NCBI GenBank assembly: GCA_020072815.1
Contig: JAIQGE010000010.1
Location: 62,001-126,000, forward strand
Direction: 5' to 3'
From: Terriglobia bacterium
GTDB taxonomy: Bacteria; Acidobacteriota; Terriglobia; Terriglobales; Acidobacteriaceae
DNA: 64,000 nucleotides
The stretch's first letter is position 1. Each line of letters begins with the position of its first letter. Position numbers and translations under genes: made by a program. Below, piece by piece: positions 47,901-59,216 of the stretch. The notes under the pieces were generated by a model. It was not told where the DNA came from. It did not search any database and saw only the letters and a program-made list of their open reading frames with translations.

Positions 47901-48764
47901 CTAGTCCGCCAAATAGCTGATCTCCATCCGGCGTATGCGCATACATGCGAATACCAGAATCGCCGCGCAGAGGCAAAGCAGTCCGATCACCGCGATCCAC
48001 GCGGGGACGGGTTCAGCCACAATCGTGAACAAGGCCATCATGCCTTCTGGACGAAGCGTGACCGGACAAAGCTGTTTTAGATAGAACGCGATACTCAGCT
48101 TCTGCAATAGTGAAGGAAGAACAACGTGGAAAGTCTCCCACAGCAGAACAAACGCTCCCGGCAGGATGGGGTTCTTGAAGACCAGACTCAAAGCAAGAAA
48201 CACTGCTCCATATCCCAGACAAGCCAGCAGGGTGACGCTCAAATAAGCCAGCAACTGACCGAGCCCTGGTCCGGAAAAGACATACGCACGTCCCGCGGCG
48301 GCGGAGTGAGCGTACAAGAAGGTGAAGCACAGCAGGATGGCGGTGCCAAAGATCAGGGCTGAAGAAATCAAGCCGGCTAAAAACTTGCCGGCCACCAGCA
48401 GTTCCCGGCGCATCGGCGAGAGGAAGTAATAGTGCAGGCTCTTCTCAACGATTTCTCCGCGGAAGAGCCAGCTAAACAGGCCCAGGCAGCCGAAGAAGAT
48501 GCCAAAGCGGAGATAGTAAACCTGAAAGACAACGGAAAGAATTTCCGTGCTCTCATTGAGATCGGAGCTTCCTCCCAATGGCTCGCGGAGGAACTGGATG
48601 GCAATGAAGAGCGCTGGGGCGAATGCCACCAGGTAGATCCAGATGCTGCGGCGCATCCACACGGCTTTCTTGAGTTCGATGCGGAGGATGGCGCCGAGCT
48701 GCGACCACCACAGTTGCCACGGAGCTTCACTGAACGACTTGGTCATGGTTGCGATGGAACTCAT
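47901..48764 (-). CDS. ABC-2 type transporter permease
   Basis: 287 residues, six membrane helices ([20 protein letters not shown] ... [20 protein letters not shown]). It overlaps the ATPase gene by four bases (ATGA), so the two form one exporter. Substrate unknown. Confidence 0.85.
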   Translation of the reverse strand: MSSIATMTKSFSEAPWQLWWSQLGAILRIELKKAVWMRRSIWIYLVAFAPALFIAIQFLREPLGGSSDLNESTEILSVVFQVYYLRFGIFFGCLGLFSWLFRGEIVEKSLHYYFLSPMRRELLVAGKFLAGLISSALIFGTAILLCFTFLYAHSAAAGRAYVFSGPGLGQLLAYLSVTLLACLGYGAVFLALSLVFKNPILPGAFVLLWETFHVVLPSLLQKLSIAFYLKQLCPVTLRPEGMMALFTIVAEPVPAWIAVIGLLCLCAAILVFACMRIRRMEISYLAD

Positions 48765-49711
48765 ACCGTACCCCCTCCGCCGCCGATCAGGTATTGATAG
48801 ACGGAGTTGACGTCATCATCGGCTGGGGCCACAGCTTGCAACGAGATCTGCTCTTCCGCCACGATCTTGTTCAGCAGCAGGTAAAACTCGTCGGCATCGC
48901 GGGTGCGAATGAGCACGCCCTGGCCGTCACGGTTCAACTTGGCTTCCACCACGTGATCTTGCGAAAACAAACGCGAGGCCAGCAGATTGGGAGCGTCGCA
49001 GCGGACCAGAATCTGCATGGGATGTTCTTTCACCTCGCTGCGCACGCCGTGAATCTTGCCTTCGGCGACTACGTAGCCGTAACTCATCAGGACGACCTGG
49101 TCGGAGATCTTGTCCACCTCGTGCAGGACGTGGCTGGAGAGGATGACGTGCATGCCTTCCTTGCCCAGCGTTTCAAAAAGCGCAATGGTTTCCGCGCGGG
49201 CCATAGGATCGAGGCCGTTGAGCGGTTCGTCCAGCACCAAGACTGTAGGGTGATGAGCAACGGACTGGCCCAGACGGATGCGCTGGCGCATGCCTTTGCT
49301 GTATCCGGCCACCCTGCGCAAGGCCGCCTCGCGCAGGCCGATGCGGTCAATGGCTTCCCAAGTCAACTGGTTCGCTTCCACACTGCTCAATCCGCGCAGC
49401 ATGAGCGATTGGTAGATGAATTCGTAGCCGGTCACGCCTTTGGGAAAGGAATCAAACTGCGTGCAGTAGCCCACGTGGCGAAAGAATTCTTCCGGCTGGT
49501 CCGGTGTAAGCCCCAGCACGCTGATGCTGCCCTGCGTGGGACGCACCAGGCCGGTCATCAAGTTCATGAGCGTGGTCTTGCCGGACCCGTTTGGACCCAC
49601 CAGGCTGGTCACCCCGGGAGGAAGCGACAGGTTCACGCGGTTCACGCCCAGAACTTCCCCGTAGAATTTCGAGACGTTATCAAAAACGATGGTGTTGTTG
49701 CCGGTGGTCAT
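48761..49711 (-). CDS. ABC transporter ATP-binding protein
   Basis: 316 residues from ATG 49711. Walker [17 protein letters not shown], signature [15 protein letters not shown], Walker [16 protein letters not shown] and switch [12 protein letters not shown]-terminal DUF4162-like extension follows (~90 residues). It overlaps the permease genes on both sides, giving permease-ATPase-permease order. Confidence 0.93.
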   Translation of the reverse strand: MTTGNNTIVFDNVSKFYGEVLGVNRVNLSLPPGVTSLVGPNGSGKTTLMNLMTGLVRPTQGSISVLGLTPDQPEEFFRHVGYCTQFDSFPKGVTGYEFIYQSLMLRGLSSVEANQLTWEAIDRIGLREAALRRVAGYSKGMRQRIRLGQSVAHHPTVLVLDEPLNGLDPMARAETIALFETLGKEGMHVILSSHVLHEVDKISDQVVLMSYGYVVAEGKIHGVRSEVKEHPMQILVRCDAPNLLASRLFSQDHVVEAKLNRDGQGVLIRTRDADEFYLLLNKIVAEEQISLQAVAPADDDVNSVYQYLIGGGGGTV

Positions 49712-50595
49712 CCGCGTTCCACCTCGCGGGCCCTCAAGCGCAGGTTCAGCAGCCACAAGGACAAAAGGCAAACAGTGAGGAGTGATGCCCAGGCTGCCCA
49801 CAAAGGAATAGCTTCGCTGCTGGTTTGCACGTGGTGGAGCGGAATGCGAAACAAACTGGCCCAGACCAGGGTAAGCATGTGCGGAAGATTGAAAAGTGAT
49901 CCCCAGGTGGTCCGCAGGATGAGGTTCATAATGAAGCCAAAGGCCGGCAGTAAGAAAAACGTCCCGAACAACAGCAGGGTCGCGGCGATGCGCCAGCGCA
50001 CCCATACGGCGATGGCCATGGCCAGCAGGGAGATCAAGGCAATCCAAAGCGCGCACGCGACAAAGATGGAGCCGGCCATCCACAGGTTCTGCCGTCCCCA
50101 ACCGGCGCCGCGAAGCTCCGCCTCGATGGCGAACAGAATCAGGGCGGGAACCCAGGTAGTGAAAGACAGCAGTGCCGCCAGCACGGACACTTTGCCCAGC
50201 AGATATTCGGCGCGGGACAAGGGACGGCTCAGATACAGCTGGATGGAGTGGTTGGCAAAATCCTTGCTGATCATCCCAGGCGCTCCCCAGGCGGTAAGGA
50301 TGAATGCCATCCAGCCTTCGAAGCCAAGAAAGCCCAGAAACCAGTTGCTGTTGATAGTGGCCGCCATGGTGTTGCCTGCGCGGATGTTCAACAATGCCTG
50401 GACCGCCGAGCTATTCACTAAATAGATGTAGCCGAGGCCGATCAAAAACGGCACAAAACACACCACCGTGAACGCGGTGAACATGCGCGACTCAAACAGC
50501 CGGGAGAAGCCGTAGCGCGAAAGCACGGTAAAACGCGACCACCGCGGCGTCATCACGCCCTGGTACGCTTTGTAGGTTCGCTTATATACGGCCAT
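49708..50595 (-). CDS. ABC-2 type transporter permease
   Basis: 295 residues, six membrane helices. It starts [20 protein letters not shown], a conserved-looking start of ABC-2 permeases paired with two-gene exporter sets. Overlaps the upstream ATPase gene by 14 bases and the downstream ATPase gene by four. Confidence 0.85.
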   Translation of the reverse strand: MAVYKRTYKAYQGVMTPRWSRFTVLSRYGFSRLFESRMFTAFTVVCFVPFLIGLGYIYLVNSSAVQALLNIRAGNTMAATINSNWFLGFLGFEGWMAFILTAWGAPGMISKDFANHSIQLYLSRPLSRAEYLLGKVSVLAALLSFTTWVPALILFAIEAELRGAGWGRQNLWMAGSIFVACALWIALISLLAMAIAVWVRWRIAATLLLFGTFFLLPAFGFIMNLILRTTWGSLFNLPHMLTLVWASLFRIPLHHVQTSSEAIPLWAAWASLLTVCLLSLWLLNLRLRAREVERG

Positions 50596-51562
50596 TCGTA
50601 TTCCCCATTACTGGTGGCGGTGGCGGCGGTGGTGACGGCGGTAAGGCCATGCTCCCGGTCATGGCTTTCAGGAAGATGTCCTCCAGAGAGTCGCGACGAT
50701 AGTTCATACGCCGGATCTGCACCGAATGTTCCGTGGCTAGACGATAAAGCTGGCGGACTTCAATGTTTTCCGGCAGAACGATTTTCAGCCGCCCGCCTCC
50801 GAAGCTGGCGCACTCGCAGCCCAGGCCGCGGATGGAATCCAGAAAGCCGTTCTCCACGTTGACCTCAAGTTCCAGGAACTTGAGGTTGGCCCGGCGCTCT
50901 TCTTCCAGGTTGCACAGCGCGGCGATCTTTCCCTCTTTCAGGATGATCACCTGGTCGCAGCATTCCTCAATGTCGTGGAGCAGGTGAGAGGAAATCAGAA
51001 CGCTGACTTCGCGGGTGTCGCGGATCTCGCGCACCAGTTGCAGCATGCGCTGGCGGGCCTCAGGATCCAGGCCGTTGGTGGGTTCGTCCAGCAGCAGCAG
51101 GCGCGGGCCGTGAGCGATGGCCTGGGCCAGCTTGGCCAGCTGCTTCATGCCCAATGAATATGTGCCGACTTTGCGGTAACGGGCTTCACCCAGGCCGACG
51201 TAAAAGAACGCTTCGTGGGCGCGCTCCATGGCTTCGCCCGGCGGCAGGCCGGAGAGTTCCGCCATGTAACGGACAAAGCGCACGCCGCTCATGTCAGCGA
51301 TGAACGCGTCGCTTTCCGGCATGTACCCGATGATAGAACGCAGTTCGCGCAGGTGGGTGCGCGTATCTTTCCCAAAAATACGCGCCGCTCCAGTGAGCGG
51401 CGTGTAGAAGCCGAGCAACGTATTGATCAAGGTTGATTTGCCCGATCCATTCGGGCCCAGCAGACCGATGCACTGCCCGGTGAGCGAGCCCGAAAGCCGG
51501 TCGAGAATGATCCGGCTGCCAAGCTGGACCTGCAAATTGTCGAGTTCAATGACTGGGGCCAT
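50582..51562 (-). CDS. ABC transporter ATP-binding protein
   Basis: 326 residues from [20 protein letters not shown]. Walker [17 protein letters not shown], signature [18 protein letters not shown], Walker [22 protein letters not shown]-terminal Pro/Pro-rich tail ([18 protein letters not shown]). First transporter gene of the four-gene run; it starts close to the end of the anti-sigma factor gene. Confidence 0.93.
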   Translation of the reverse strand: MAPVIELDNLQVQLGSRIILDRLSGSLTGQCIGLLGPNGSGKSTLINTLLGFYTPLTGAARIFGKDTRTHLRELRSIIGYMPESDAFIADMSGVRFVRYMAELSGLPPGEAMERAHEAFFYVGLGEARYRKVGTYSLGMKQLAKLAQAIAHGPRLLLLDEPTNGLDPEARQRMLQLVREIRDTREVSVLISSHLLHDIEECCDQVIILKEGKIAALCNLEEERRANLKFLELEVNVENGFLDSIRGLGCECASFGGGRLKIVLPENIEVRQLYRLATEHSVQIRRMNYRRDSLEDIFLKAMTGSMALPPSPPPPPPPVMGNTNGRI

Positions 51563-51576
51563 TAGGGTCCTTGTAA

Positions 51577-54210
51577 TCATTGGGAGCGCAAGTGCGCTCC
51601 CCCGGGTTGTGCCATTCGCATAAGCGTGGAAAGCGCCAGGGTGTTCAGGTCCAGCCCAAAGAAACGGCTGGCGCTGGCCACGCGGATGGAGTTCGGTTCT
51701 CCGTAGGCGCAGACGACGCTCGGTTTGGTTTCCGCCGCCAGTTGCTGCAGTGACTGCAACTGTGACGGCGAGAGCTGTTGCATGATCGGTCCCACGACGG
51801 GAGCCAGGTTCTGGTACACCAGCGCGGAAACATCAGCATGCTGGTCCTGCGGAAGCAGGCTGCGGAAGCTGCCGGAGCGCGCCAGCGAATTGCCGCTCTG
51901 CTTTACGGCTACGGCGTTCATGACCAGGGCGCGACTCGGACCCAAGATCATGTAGCCGTCCGTGAACGTGTAGTTGATTTCGCCGGACTTGGTTCCGTCC
52001 GTAAAGTGCAGCGCGTAGTATGTGAGCCCGTTGACAGAGGCTTGCTCCAGGCTGGCTTTCGCGTCCTGGTTCTTGATGTGGTCGTTGGCGTCAGCGACAA
52101 GCTGCTGAATCGTGGTTTGCAGACGGCCAGGGTTGTAGACCTCAACCACCACTTTCCACGCAGGCGTGGGGAGAAGCGGTCCATCGAGAGCAAAGGTGAT
52201 TTCGCCACCCAGCGTTTCCGCGAGGTCCTGACGGAAGTTTATCTTCAGCTCCGCTTCGCCCTTCGCGATATGGGCTTTGGCTTCCGGATTGGAGTTGATC
52301 GCCGTATTGAAGACGTCGTCCAGCATTTGTGCAGGGCTCTTGGAGACGAACGCCGCGGCCGCGGCTGCGTCCTTGGAAACAAAATCCAGGCCACCGATGG
52401 GCGCCGGCGCTGCCAGCCATGAAGCCAGCGCATGGCGTGGACCGGTGAAGGTCAGCTCCGCGCGGTTGGTCACCTGGCCGGCAATGTCTTTGCGCTCGGC
52501 GATAAGGTATTGCACGTCAGCCAAGCCGCTGCTCTGGAAATCACTCTTGTGTCTTTCGCTAACGTGATGAGCAGAAACATGGCCTGAAGCCATGGCCTGC
52601 AAATTCGCGCCAAACAGCAACCCTGCGCCCTGCTGATAAGAAGCTGCCATCCGCTGGCCGAACGGTGTTGCGGCGAATCCGCCGCCTTGGCCGTGATTCA
52701 GAACGGCGTTGAGCTGCTGCAATGGAGCGATCTCCACCGCGGCGGCAACAAAGTCCGGACGCACCAGCAAGAAGAGCCCACGCCCGTCGCCCGGCGCCGT
52801 GGCTGACGCAATTTCCGTTTCGTCAAAAACCCGCACTGTGCCCCGCTTCTTTGGGTCTAGATGCTTGGCGGCTTCCTGTTCAATGAACTGCCGCAGTCCC
52901 GGCCGCTGCACCTGGGCGATCACTAGCGGTGGACCGCTGTGACCGTCATGCGACACGGAGAATACGATTTCATTGCCCAGGTATTGGCTCAGGTCGTGGA
53001 TGTACTCAATGACTTCGTCATACTTGGGCGCACCCTTTTGCGATTGCGCCTCTTGCCACCAGTCGCGCAGCACCTGGCTTTCCTGCAACTCCTGCTGGAA
53101 CAGTTTGTTGGCCTGGTCCACGGCGTCGCCCAGGTTGGGAATGCTGGCATAAAGAATCGTGCTACTGGGCAGCAAGGGGAGAAGATTGCTCTGATAACGA
53201 AGCTCAGGCATCTTCACCGCTTCCAATTTGCTTTCCAGATGCGCGAACTCAGCCAGCAAGGCCAGGTGCTTATCAAGATTCTGGCTCCAGGCAATTTCCT
53301 GCTTGACCGGGACGGAACCAACACTCGCGTTGGTGGACCGCTGATCGCCGGAATGCAAGACGCTGGTTACCCCGGCTTCGGCCACGCGGACTTCGCCTTC
53401 AATCACAGACACGCGCGAACCTTTGATGCCGCTGTTGACGGCGAAGACCGTACCTGTCACCGACACGCGGCAATCGGGCGCAGCCACGTAAAGATGGCCG
53501 GAACTGCGCTTGGCGGCCTGGACAATGATTTTGCCGCGGTCCAGCGCGATGGTCGTGTCTTTCCGGTGCATGGAGACGGCAAACTCCACGCGTTCATTCA
53601 TCTCGACGACTGAGCCATCGCCTAAACGCAGCACGGCTTGGGAATCGCCGGCGGTGCGGACACGCTCGCCTTCCTGCAATTCGTCGCCGGGCTTGAGAGC
53701 CTGATCGTTGCCGCTGAAGCCTACGCGATAGAGCCCGCCGCTGAGTGATTCCACCCGCGCGCGCATCCCGGCGGGTGAAGCGAAGTAGCGGTCCTGGACA
53801 AAGTAAATAGAAATCCCGACGATCACGACGGCCGCGGCTGCCATGACCCAGCGGAAATGGCCTTGCGTCGCTTTGGGCAGTTCCTGCTTCCAAGGCAACG
53901 GCGCAGTGGACGCGCGTTGGCCGGTCTCGGCTTCGCGACGGCAGTCCACGCACTCGTGCAGATGATCTTCCACCAGCAGAGCGCGAGCCGGGGAAAGCTG
54001 GCCGCGGCGATATTGCGGCAGAAGCGTCCGGATGTCACCGCAGCCGCGGATGGATGCCACGTCCGCCGTGGACGCGGACGTCTCCTGGCTCAGTTGTTGC
54101 CAGACGCGGGCGCCCGCGGCGCGCAGCGCTTCATTTTCCGGCTGATCGGCTCGCAAGCCGGCAATGGCCTGTTCCAGGCTTTCTTTCGGATTCTTGTCTT
54201 GATGGTTCAT
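51577..54210 (-). CDS. FecR-type anti-sigma factor with large periplasmic domain
   Basis: 877 residues. Cytoplasmic zinc anti-sigma motif near residues 60-95 ([20 protein letters not shown]), one helix ([20 protein letters not shown]), then a FecR beta domain ([40 protein letters not shown]). From ~330 a 500-residue domain begins [20 protein letters not shown], shared with the 54964 protein. It overlaps the ECF sigma factor gene by four bases, so the pair forms a signalling switch that responds to a periplasmic state. Confidence 0.88.
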   Translation of the reverse strand: MNHQDKNPKESLEQAIAGLRADQPENEALRAAGARVWQQLSQETSASTADVASIRGCGDIRTLLPQYRRGQLSPARALLVEDHLHECVDCRREAETGQRASTAPLPWKQELPKATQGHFRWVMAAAAVVIVGISIYFVQDRYFASPAGMRARVESLSGGLYRVGFSGNDQALKPGDELQEGERVRTAGDSQAVLRLGDGSVVEMNERVEFAVSMHRKDTTIALDRGKIIVQAAKRSSGHLYVAAPDCRVSVTGTVFAVNSGIKGSRVSVIEGEVRVAEAGVTSVLHSGDQRSTNASVGSVPVKQEIAWSQNLDKHLALLAEFAHLESKLEAVKMPELRYQSNLLPLLPSSTILYASIPNLGDAVDQANKLFQQELQESQVLRDWWQEAQSQKGAPKYDEVIEYIHDLSQYLGNEIVFSVSHDGHSGPPLVIAQVQRPGLRQFIEQEAAKHLDPKKRGTVRVFDETEIASATAPGDGRGLFLLVRPDFVAAAVEIAPLQQLNAVLNHGQGGGFAATPFGQRMAASYQQGAGLLFGANLQAMASGHVSAHHVSERHKSDFQSSGLADVQYLIAERKDIAGQVTNRAELTFTGPRHALASWLAAPAPIGGLDFVSKDAAAAAAFVSKSPAQMLDDVFNTAINSNPEAKAHIAKGEAELKINFRQDLAETLGGEITFALDGPLLPTPAWKVVVEVYNPGRLQTTIQQLVADANDHIKNQDAKASLEQASVNGLTYYALHFTDGTKSGEINYTFTDGYMILGPSRALVMNAVAVKQSGNSLARSGSFRSLLPQDQHADVSALVYQNLAPVVGPIMQQLSPSQLQSLQQLAAETKPSVVCAYGEPNSIRVASASRFFGLDLNTLALSTLMRMAQPGGAHLRSQ

Positions 54211-54755
54211 CGTCCACCCCTCGTCTGCGCTTTGAAATCTTTCTTGAGTTGAGTACGCGTACGATGCAACACCACGGCAACCACAGCCGGCGAGGTCTTC
54301 ATCAATCCGGCGATTTCGCGGTTGCTGTAATCTTCAATGAATCGAAGCACAAACATCTCCGCCCAGCGCGGGTTCAAGCGCGCCAGGGCCTGCCGCAGCC
54401 AGTCTCGCAACTCCAGGTTGCGTCCCGCGGTAGCGGCAGACACCGTTTCCATCGGGTTGGGATCGTCGTCGAGCGGCAACGTTTGTGTTTCTTTTCTTTT
54501 TCGCAAAATATCCAGCGCCGCGTTCACCGCGGACCGCCGCAGGTAACCCGGCAGATTGTTGATGTCCGGCCATACGGTCTGGCGTACTAGGCGCAGGAAC
54601 ACGGTCTGCAGGGCGTCTTCGGCGTCGCCGGGATTGCCGGTAATGCGATAGGCCGCCTTGAAGACCAGGTCTTTGTGTTCGACAAACACCCGTTCCAGCT
54701 CCGGCGCGGGTTGTTCTCCGGCCAGGACCGCTGCGTTCATACTGGAGATTTGCAT
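54207..54755 (-). CDS. ECF RNA polymerase sigma factor
   Basis: 182 residues. Region 2: DLVFKAAYRITGNPGDAEDA, LQTVFLRLVRQTVWP. Region 4: LNPRWAEMFVLRFIEDYSNR, EIAGLMKTSPAVVAVVLHRT. No region 3. Start ATG 54755 is one of three candidates (TTG 54767, ATG 54737). It is controlled by the overlapping FecR anti-sigma factor. The 54756-54963 gap upstream holds no gene. Confidence 0.93.
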   Translation of the reverse strand: MQISSMNAAVLAGEQPAPELERVFVEHKDLVFKAAYRITGNPGDAEDALQTVFLRLVRQTVWPDINNLPGYLRRSAVNAALDILRKRKETQTLPLDDDPNPMETVSAATAGRNLELRDWLRQALARLNPRWAEMFVLRFIEDYSNREIAGLMKTSPAVVAVVLHRTRTQLKKDFKAQTRGGR

Positions 54756-54963
54756 TGTGGCTTGCAATTGAGTCCGGTGCTCCTCTCATCCATTACGACG
54801 AGGAGAAGGTCTGCTTTATTAACCGGGAGCCCGGAATTAATTCTCCGCTTTCCCGGTCTGAAAGTCATTACGCGCCGGTCCTGGGGAAAGTTCCCTGGAA
54901 GTATGGCGGGCCGCTCGGGCGAGCGGCCTATTGGACTGGAGCCCAGGCCGGGAATTTAGCCGA

Positions 54964-57219
54964 TCACTGCACCGGGGCCCAGGTCTGGCATTCCTCGGAT
55001 GTAACCGGCGATTCCAGCGGAGGGCCGGATTGCGTTCGGACCATGCCGTCTTCGGTCGAACAGAAGCTCTTGCCTCCGGTATTGGGGTCCACCGGAGTGG
55101 CGACCACGACATAGCCTTCACACAATGTTCTCGTACACGTGGCGCTAACGCTGTAGCGATAGCCATTCTTGGCGCACCATGTCCCGGAGGCGCAAGTGGC
55201 GGGAGCCAGCGTTCCGTTCAGCAAGCACGCTGCGCTTGCAGATTCGCCCTGGCAATCGCCGCTGGGGCCAGGCCCCAGAGTGGCCAAGTCCGGGGCGAAA
55301 CCGCGGTTGGCGTAAGTGACGGAGTACGTCACCTGCGCAGTGTTGACGGTACGAACGGTGGCCGCCGCGGCAGCTTCGTTGGCCGCTATCCTCGACCGCA
55401 TGAGATTGGGAATCGCCACGGCGGCGATCACCCCGATAGCGCCAACGCTGAACCCGCCGTTGTCATTGCTGGCCTGGCGAATGGCACTCTCTTCTCCGTA
55501 GAGTGCAGAAACGCTAGGCTTGCTCTCGATGGTTTGCGGCAGCAGTCGGGCCATTTCCGGCGCGAATTGCCGCATCATGGGCGCGATCAGCGGCCCAAGA
55601 TTCTGATAGAACAACGCAGACGCTTCAAGCGGAGAACCCGCCGGCATGGCCGCGCGCAATTCCTTCGACTTACCCAGACCATCGCCACTGCGATGGAGTT
55701 GCATCGCCTCCGTTAGCAGGCTGTGGCTGGGAGCCACCAGCAAATAGCCATCTACGATAGCGTATTCAATGTCCATGGTCTTTGGACCATTCGGGACGGA
55801 GAAAGAGTGATAGGTCGCGCCATCTTCCTGGTGGCTTTTGATCGGAAAATGAGCGGCGGTAGCCAGCAAGTCGAGCGTTTGCTGCAGGCCTTGAGGATCG
55901 CTGGTGCGGAGAATGACTTTCCACGACGGGTCCTGCATCGTCAGGCCGCCGACCTCAAGAACAAGCTCGCCGGTGAGCCTGGCGAGCAGCGCATCGCGCA
56001 AGTTGATCTTGAAGGCTTCTTCCATCTGCCCTAGACCTGCCATGCTGTTGGATCCTGCGGCGCTGTCCAAGTCCTTAAGGTCATCAAAGATCTGGGCCGG
56101 ATTCTTGAGCCTGATGGCCAGGACCAAAGGCGATTTGGCGGAGACAAAATCGAGGCCTCCCAGGTGCTCTGGCGAAGCCAGCCAGGAAGCTACTCCGTGG
56201 CGCGGCCCAGAGAACGACAACTCACCACGGTTGGAAGGATGGCCGGGGACATTCTTCTGTTCCCAAATGAGGTATTTCGCGTCGCCGAACCCGGTGCTCT
56301 GCAGCATGGCCTGGGTCTGTTTGGTGGGCGGAACATTCTGGCGGATGATCGTGTGCAAGTCCGCTCCGGCCAGAAGTTCCGCTCCGCCGGCGTAGGCCTG
56401 GTTCAATCTCGTACCGAATGGCGTGGAAGCAAACCGTGCTCCACGAAGGTTGAGCAGTTTGTCTATCTTGCGCAACGTCGGGAGGTTGAACGCAACCACC
56501 ACAAAATCCGGGCGCACCAGCACCACGGGGTCGTCCTTGGGACCGGAGGTCTTGGATTTGGCGGTGGCCAGGGTCACGGAGTCATAGATCGGCAAAGAAG
56601 GCTTGGCCTTCCCCGATATTTCTTTGTCCAGCTTCAACAAGAAAGCTTTGAGCCCTGGCTTCTTGATCTGGGCCAGCACCACGATGTCGGTGACTGGAAT
56701 ATTGCCGCTGGCAGAAACAACAATTTCGTCGCCAAGGTATAGCGAGAGCTGATGGACCTTGTCCAGGGCGTCTTCCACTTGGGGCCCGGCCGCCGCCACC
56801 GAACCGTGCAGCCACCAGTCAGCTAAGACCGGATTGTCCTTTCTTTCCTGCTGGAAGATTTTCAGGGCCTGGTTCACGACGTCGCCGTAGTTGGGGAACG
56901 CGGCATAAAACACCGTTGTTTCCGGCAGGACCGGCAACAGGTTGCTTTGCGCGCGCGCCGCGGGCATTTTGAGCTCCTGCGAAAGCCGTATCTGCAAATG
57001 GCCCAACGCTTCCGTCAATCCGGGGTACTTGCTGAACTCTTGGAGGAGCGGATTCTCTTTAGTAGGACTGGTCGTGGTCTGCTGGTCGTCCGTCTTGTCC
57101 TGGATGGCAAATGCCGAGGCCGCAACCAGCGTCAAGGCGGCTACCGCGGCTAGATGCAAGAATCGCAAGGATAGAGATGAATTCTGCTGTGGCAGGCTGG
57201 AAACGCATCCGTGGCGCAT
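54964..57219 (-). CDS. Exported protein: periplasmic domain fused to pilin-like C-terminus
   Basis: 751 residues. Signal-like helix FLHLAAVAALTLVAASAFAI, then the domain also found in the anti-sigma factor (LLPVLPETTVFYAAFPNYGD, LKIFQQERKDNPVLADWWL). The C-terminal ~170 residues begin AIGVIAAVAIPNLMRSRIAA, a type IV pilin/pseudopilin helix, with a Cys-rich tail (GDCQGES, CASGTWCAKNGYRYSVSATC). A pilin helix in the middle of a large exported protein is odd; it may anchor the protein in the membrane without pilus assembly. Divergent from the CoA-ligase gene. Confidence 0.7.
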   Translation of the reverse strand: MRHGCVSSLPQQNSSLSLRFLHLAAVAALTLVAASAFAIQDKTDDQQTTTSPTKENPLLQEFSKYPGLTEALGHLQIRLSQELKMPAARAQSNLLPVLPETTVFYAAFPNYGDVVNQALKIFQQERKDNPVLADWWLHGSVAAAGPQVEDALDKVHQLSLYLGDEIVVSASGNIPVTDIVVLAQIKKPGLKAFLLKLDKEISGKAKPSLPIYDSVTLATAKSKTSGPKDDPVVLVRPDFVVVAFNLPTLRKIDKLLNLRGARFASTPFGTRLNQAYAGGAELLAGADLHTIIRQNVPPTKQTQAMLQSTGFGDAKYLIWEQKNVPGHPSNRGELSFSGPRHGVASWLASPEHLGGLDFVSAKSPLVLAIRLKNPAQIFDDLKDLDSAAGSNSMAGLGQMEEAFKINLRDALLARLTGELVLEVGGLTMQDPSWKVILRTSDPQGLQQTLDLLATAAHFPIKSHQEDGATYHSFSVPNGPKTMDIEYAIVDGYLLVAPSHSLLTEAMQLHRSGDGLGKSKELRAAMPAGSPLEASALFYQNLGPLIAPMMRQFAPEMARLLPQTIESKPSVSALYGEESAIRQASNDNGGFSVGAIGVIAAVAIPNLMRSRIAANEAAAAATVRTVNTAQVTYSVTYANRGFAPDLATLGPGPSGDCQGESASAACLLNGTLAPATCASGTWCAKNGYRYSVSATCTRTLCEGYVVVATPVDPNTGGKSFCSTEDGMVRTQSGPPLESPVTSEECQTWAPVQ

Positions 57220-57418
57220 TCTTTTCTCCCCTGAAGCCGAACCGGCAAGGACCAGCTTTCGCTATTCATCTCGCGGTTGGCCTAGCTATGAGCATCTTAC
57301 CCGAAACCGGGAAGAGCCGGTTCTACCCTTGGAACATGTCCAACCAAGTAAAACTCGCCTTGTCAGCGAGCGAGCCGGGTTGCCAATTTCCAATGCTCAT
57401 TGCACAATTCTTCTACTC

Positions 57419-58993
57419 ATGCACCTGAACATCCCCAGCTCGTTCAACGCGGCCGCGTACTTTGTTGACCGCCACCTTGCGGAAGACCGCGGCGACAAAG
57501 TGGCCTATGAATGCGGCGATGAACGGGTCACCTACCGCCAGCTTGCGGAGCGGGTAAACCGCGCCGGCAACGCCCTGACCAAGTTGGGCGTGCGACGAGA
57601 AGAGCGCGTCGCCCTGCTACTGCTGGATACGCCAGACTTTGCGTATTGCTTTTTTGGCGCCATCAAGATTGGTGCGGTGGCTGTCCCGGTGAATACGCTG
57701 CTGAAGCCGCACGAATACGAGTATGTATTAAACGATTCGCGGGCACGAGTCTTGATTGTGAGCGACGCGCTGCTGCCCCAGGTGCAAGCCATCCCGAAAG
57801 CGAATCTGCGGTACCTGGAGACGATTATTGTTGCCGGGAATGCGCCTCGCGGCGAAATGTCCCTGCAACAGCTTCTCGACGAGAGCTCGCCCGATCTGGC
57901 AGCGGCCCCCACCAGCAAAGACGATGCGGCGTTCTGGCTCTACTCCTCCGGCAGCACCGGCTTCCCCAAGGGCTGCGTCCACCTGCAGCACGACATGGTG
58001 GTGTGCGCTGAGCTCTACGCCAAGGCAGTGCTGGGAATTCGCGAAAGCGACCGCTTCTTCAGCGTGGCCAAGCTGTTCTTTGCTTACGGCCTGGGCAATG
58101 GGCTTTACTTCGCGCTGGCCGTAGGCGCTACCAGCATCCTGTGGCCGGGATCGCCCTCACCGCCCAATATCTACGGCGTGATTGAGAAGCACAAGCCGAC
58201 GCTATTTTTCTCCGTTCCGTCGAACTACTCTTCCCTGCTGGCTTACCAGCGCGAGGGCGGCCCGGACTTTGATCTCTCCAGCGTGCGCTGGGCGGTTTCC
58301 GCGGGCGAAGCCTTGCCGGCGACCCTGTTTCACCGCTTCAAAGAACGTTTTGGCGTGGAGATACTGGACGCTATCGGCTCCACCGAGGCTCTGCACATGT
58401 TCATCGCCAACCGGCCCGGCGCGGTGAGGCCAGGATCGAGCGGGCAAATTCTTCCCGGATACGAAGCCCGCATCGTGGATGAAAACGGGAAGGACGTCCC
58501 CGAAGGCGAAATCGGCAACCTGATGATCAAAGGCGACGCCGTCTGCGCCTGCTACTGGAACCAGCATGAGAAGACCAAGGACACCATCCAAGGCCACTGG
58601 TTGCGCACTGGCGACAAGTACTATCGCGACCCGGACGGATACTACTGGTATGTTGGCCGTTCGGACGACATGATGAAAGTAAAAGGTATGTGGGTCAGCC
58701 CCATCGAAATTGAGAGCACGCTGCTGGAACACCCTTCCGTGCTGGAGGCGGCGGTTATCGGCTATGCCGACGGCAATGATCTGGTCAAGCCCGCCGCGTA
58801 TATCGTCTTGCGCTCAGGCCAGCACGGTACGCCGCAATTAGGCGAGGAAATCAAACAGCACATTTCCACCCGCCTGGCGGCGCACAAGTGCCCGCAGTTG
58901 CTGGAATTCGTGGCTGAACTTCCCAAGACAGCTACAGGAAAGATCCAGCGCTACAAGCTGCGGCAAGCGGCATCCCATTCCGACGTCAGATAG
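57419..58993 (+). CDS. Benzoate-CoA ligase family AMP-forming enzyme
   Basis: 524 residues from ATG 57419, which fits the family; an in-frame upstream extension to 56942 runs antisense to the pilin-fusion gene and is rejected. Motifs: AMP-binding FWLYSSGSTGFPKGCVHLQH, GSTEALHMF, GHWLRTGDKYYRDPDGYYWY, and the catalytic Lys in PKTATGKIQRYKLR. The pattern of VAVPVNTLLKPHEYEYVLND and SVAKLFFAYGLGNGLYFAL matches benzoate/aryl-CoA ligases. Forms an acyl-CoA from an aromatic or similar acid. Confidence 0.88.
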   Translation: MHLNIPSSFNAAAYFVDRHLAEDRGDKVAYECGDERVTYRQLAERVNRAGNALTKLGVRREERVALLLLDTPDFAYCFFGAIKIGAVAVPVNTLLKPHEYEYVLNDSRARVLIVSDALLPQVQAIPKANLRYLETIIVAGNAPRGEMSLQQLLDESSPDLAAAPTSKDDAAFWLYSSGSTGFPKGCVHLQHDMVVCAELYAKAVLGIRESDRFFSVAKLFFAYGLGNGLYFALAVGATSILWPGSPSPPNIYGVIEKHKPTLFFSVPSNYSSLLAYQREGGPDFDLSSVRWAVSAGEALPATLFHRFKERFGVEILDAIGSTEALHMFIANRPGAVRPGSSGQILPGYEARIVDENGKDVPEGEIGNLMIKGDAVCACYWNQHEKTKDTIQGHWLRTGDKYYRDPDGYYWYVGRSDDMMKVKGMWVSPIEIESTLLEHPSVLEAAVIGYADGNDLVKPAAYIVLRSGQHGTPQLGEEIKQHISTRLAAHKCPQLLEFVAELPKTATGKIQRYKLRQAASHSDVR

Positions 58994-59216
58994 CCTGCAA
59001 GTTTGTCTGGAACTTTCGTTCCCTCTCCGGCGTATATGTTCCAGAAGGAAGCGTGTACCAGAAAGCTTCTTCCAACGCTTCCCGGTTCAGGTGACGGCGT
59101 TGGACACACTTAAGCGTTCCGAGTTTTTGTGACCGCGCCGTCGCCTTGAATGTTTGCCGATCGAAAGATTCGGGTCCCTTCAGCCCGGCCTGCTTGGACC
59201 TAAGAGGGCCAAACAA

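Noticed and set aside
48749-50425. Long rightward frame (558 residues)
   Set aside because: Antisense to the ABC exporter genes, whose motifs are clear; shadow frame.
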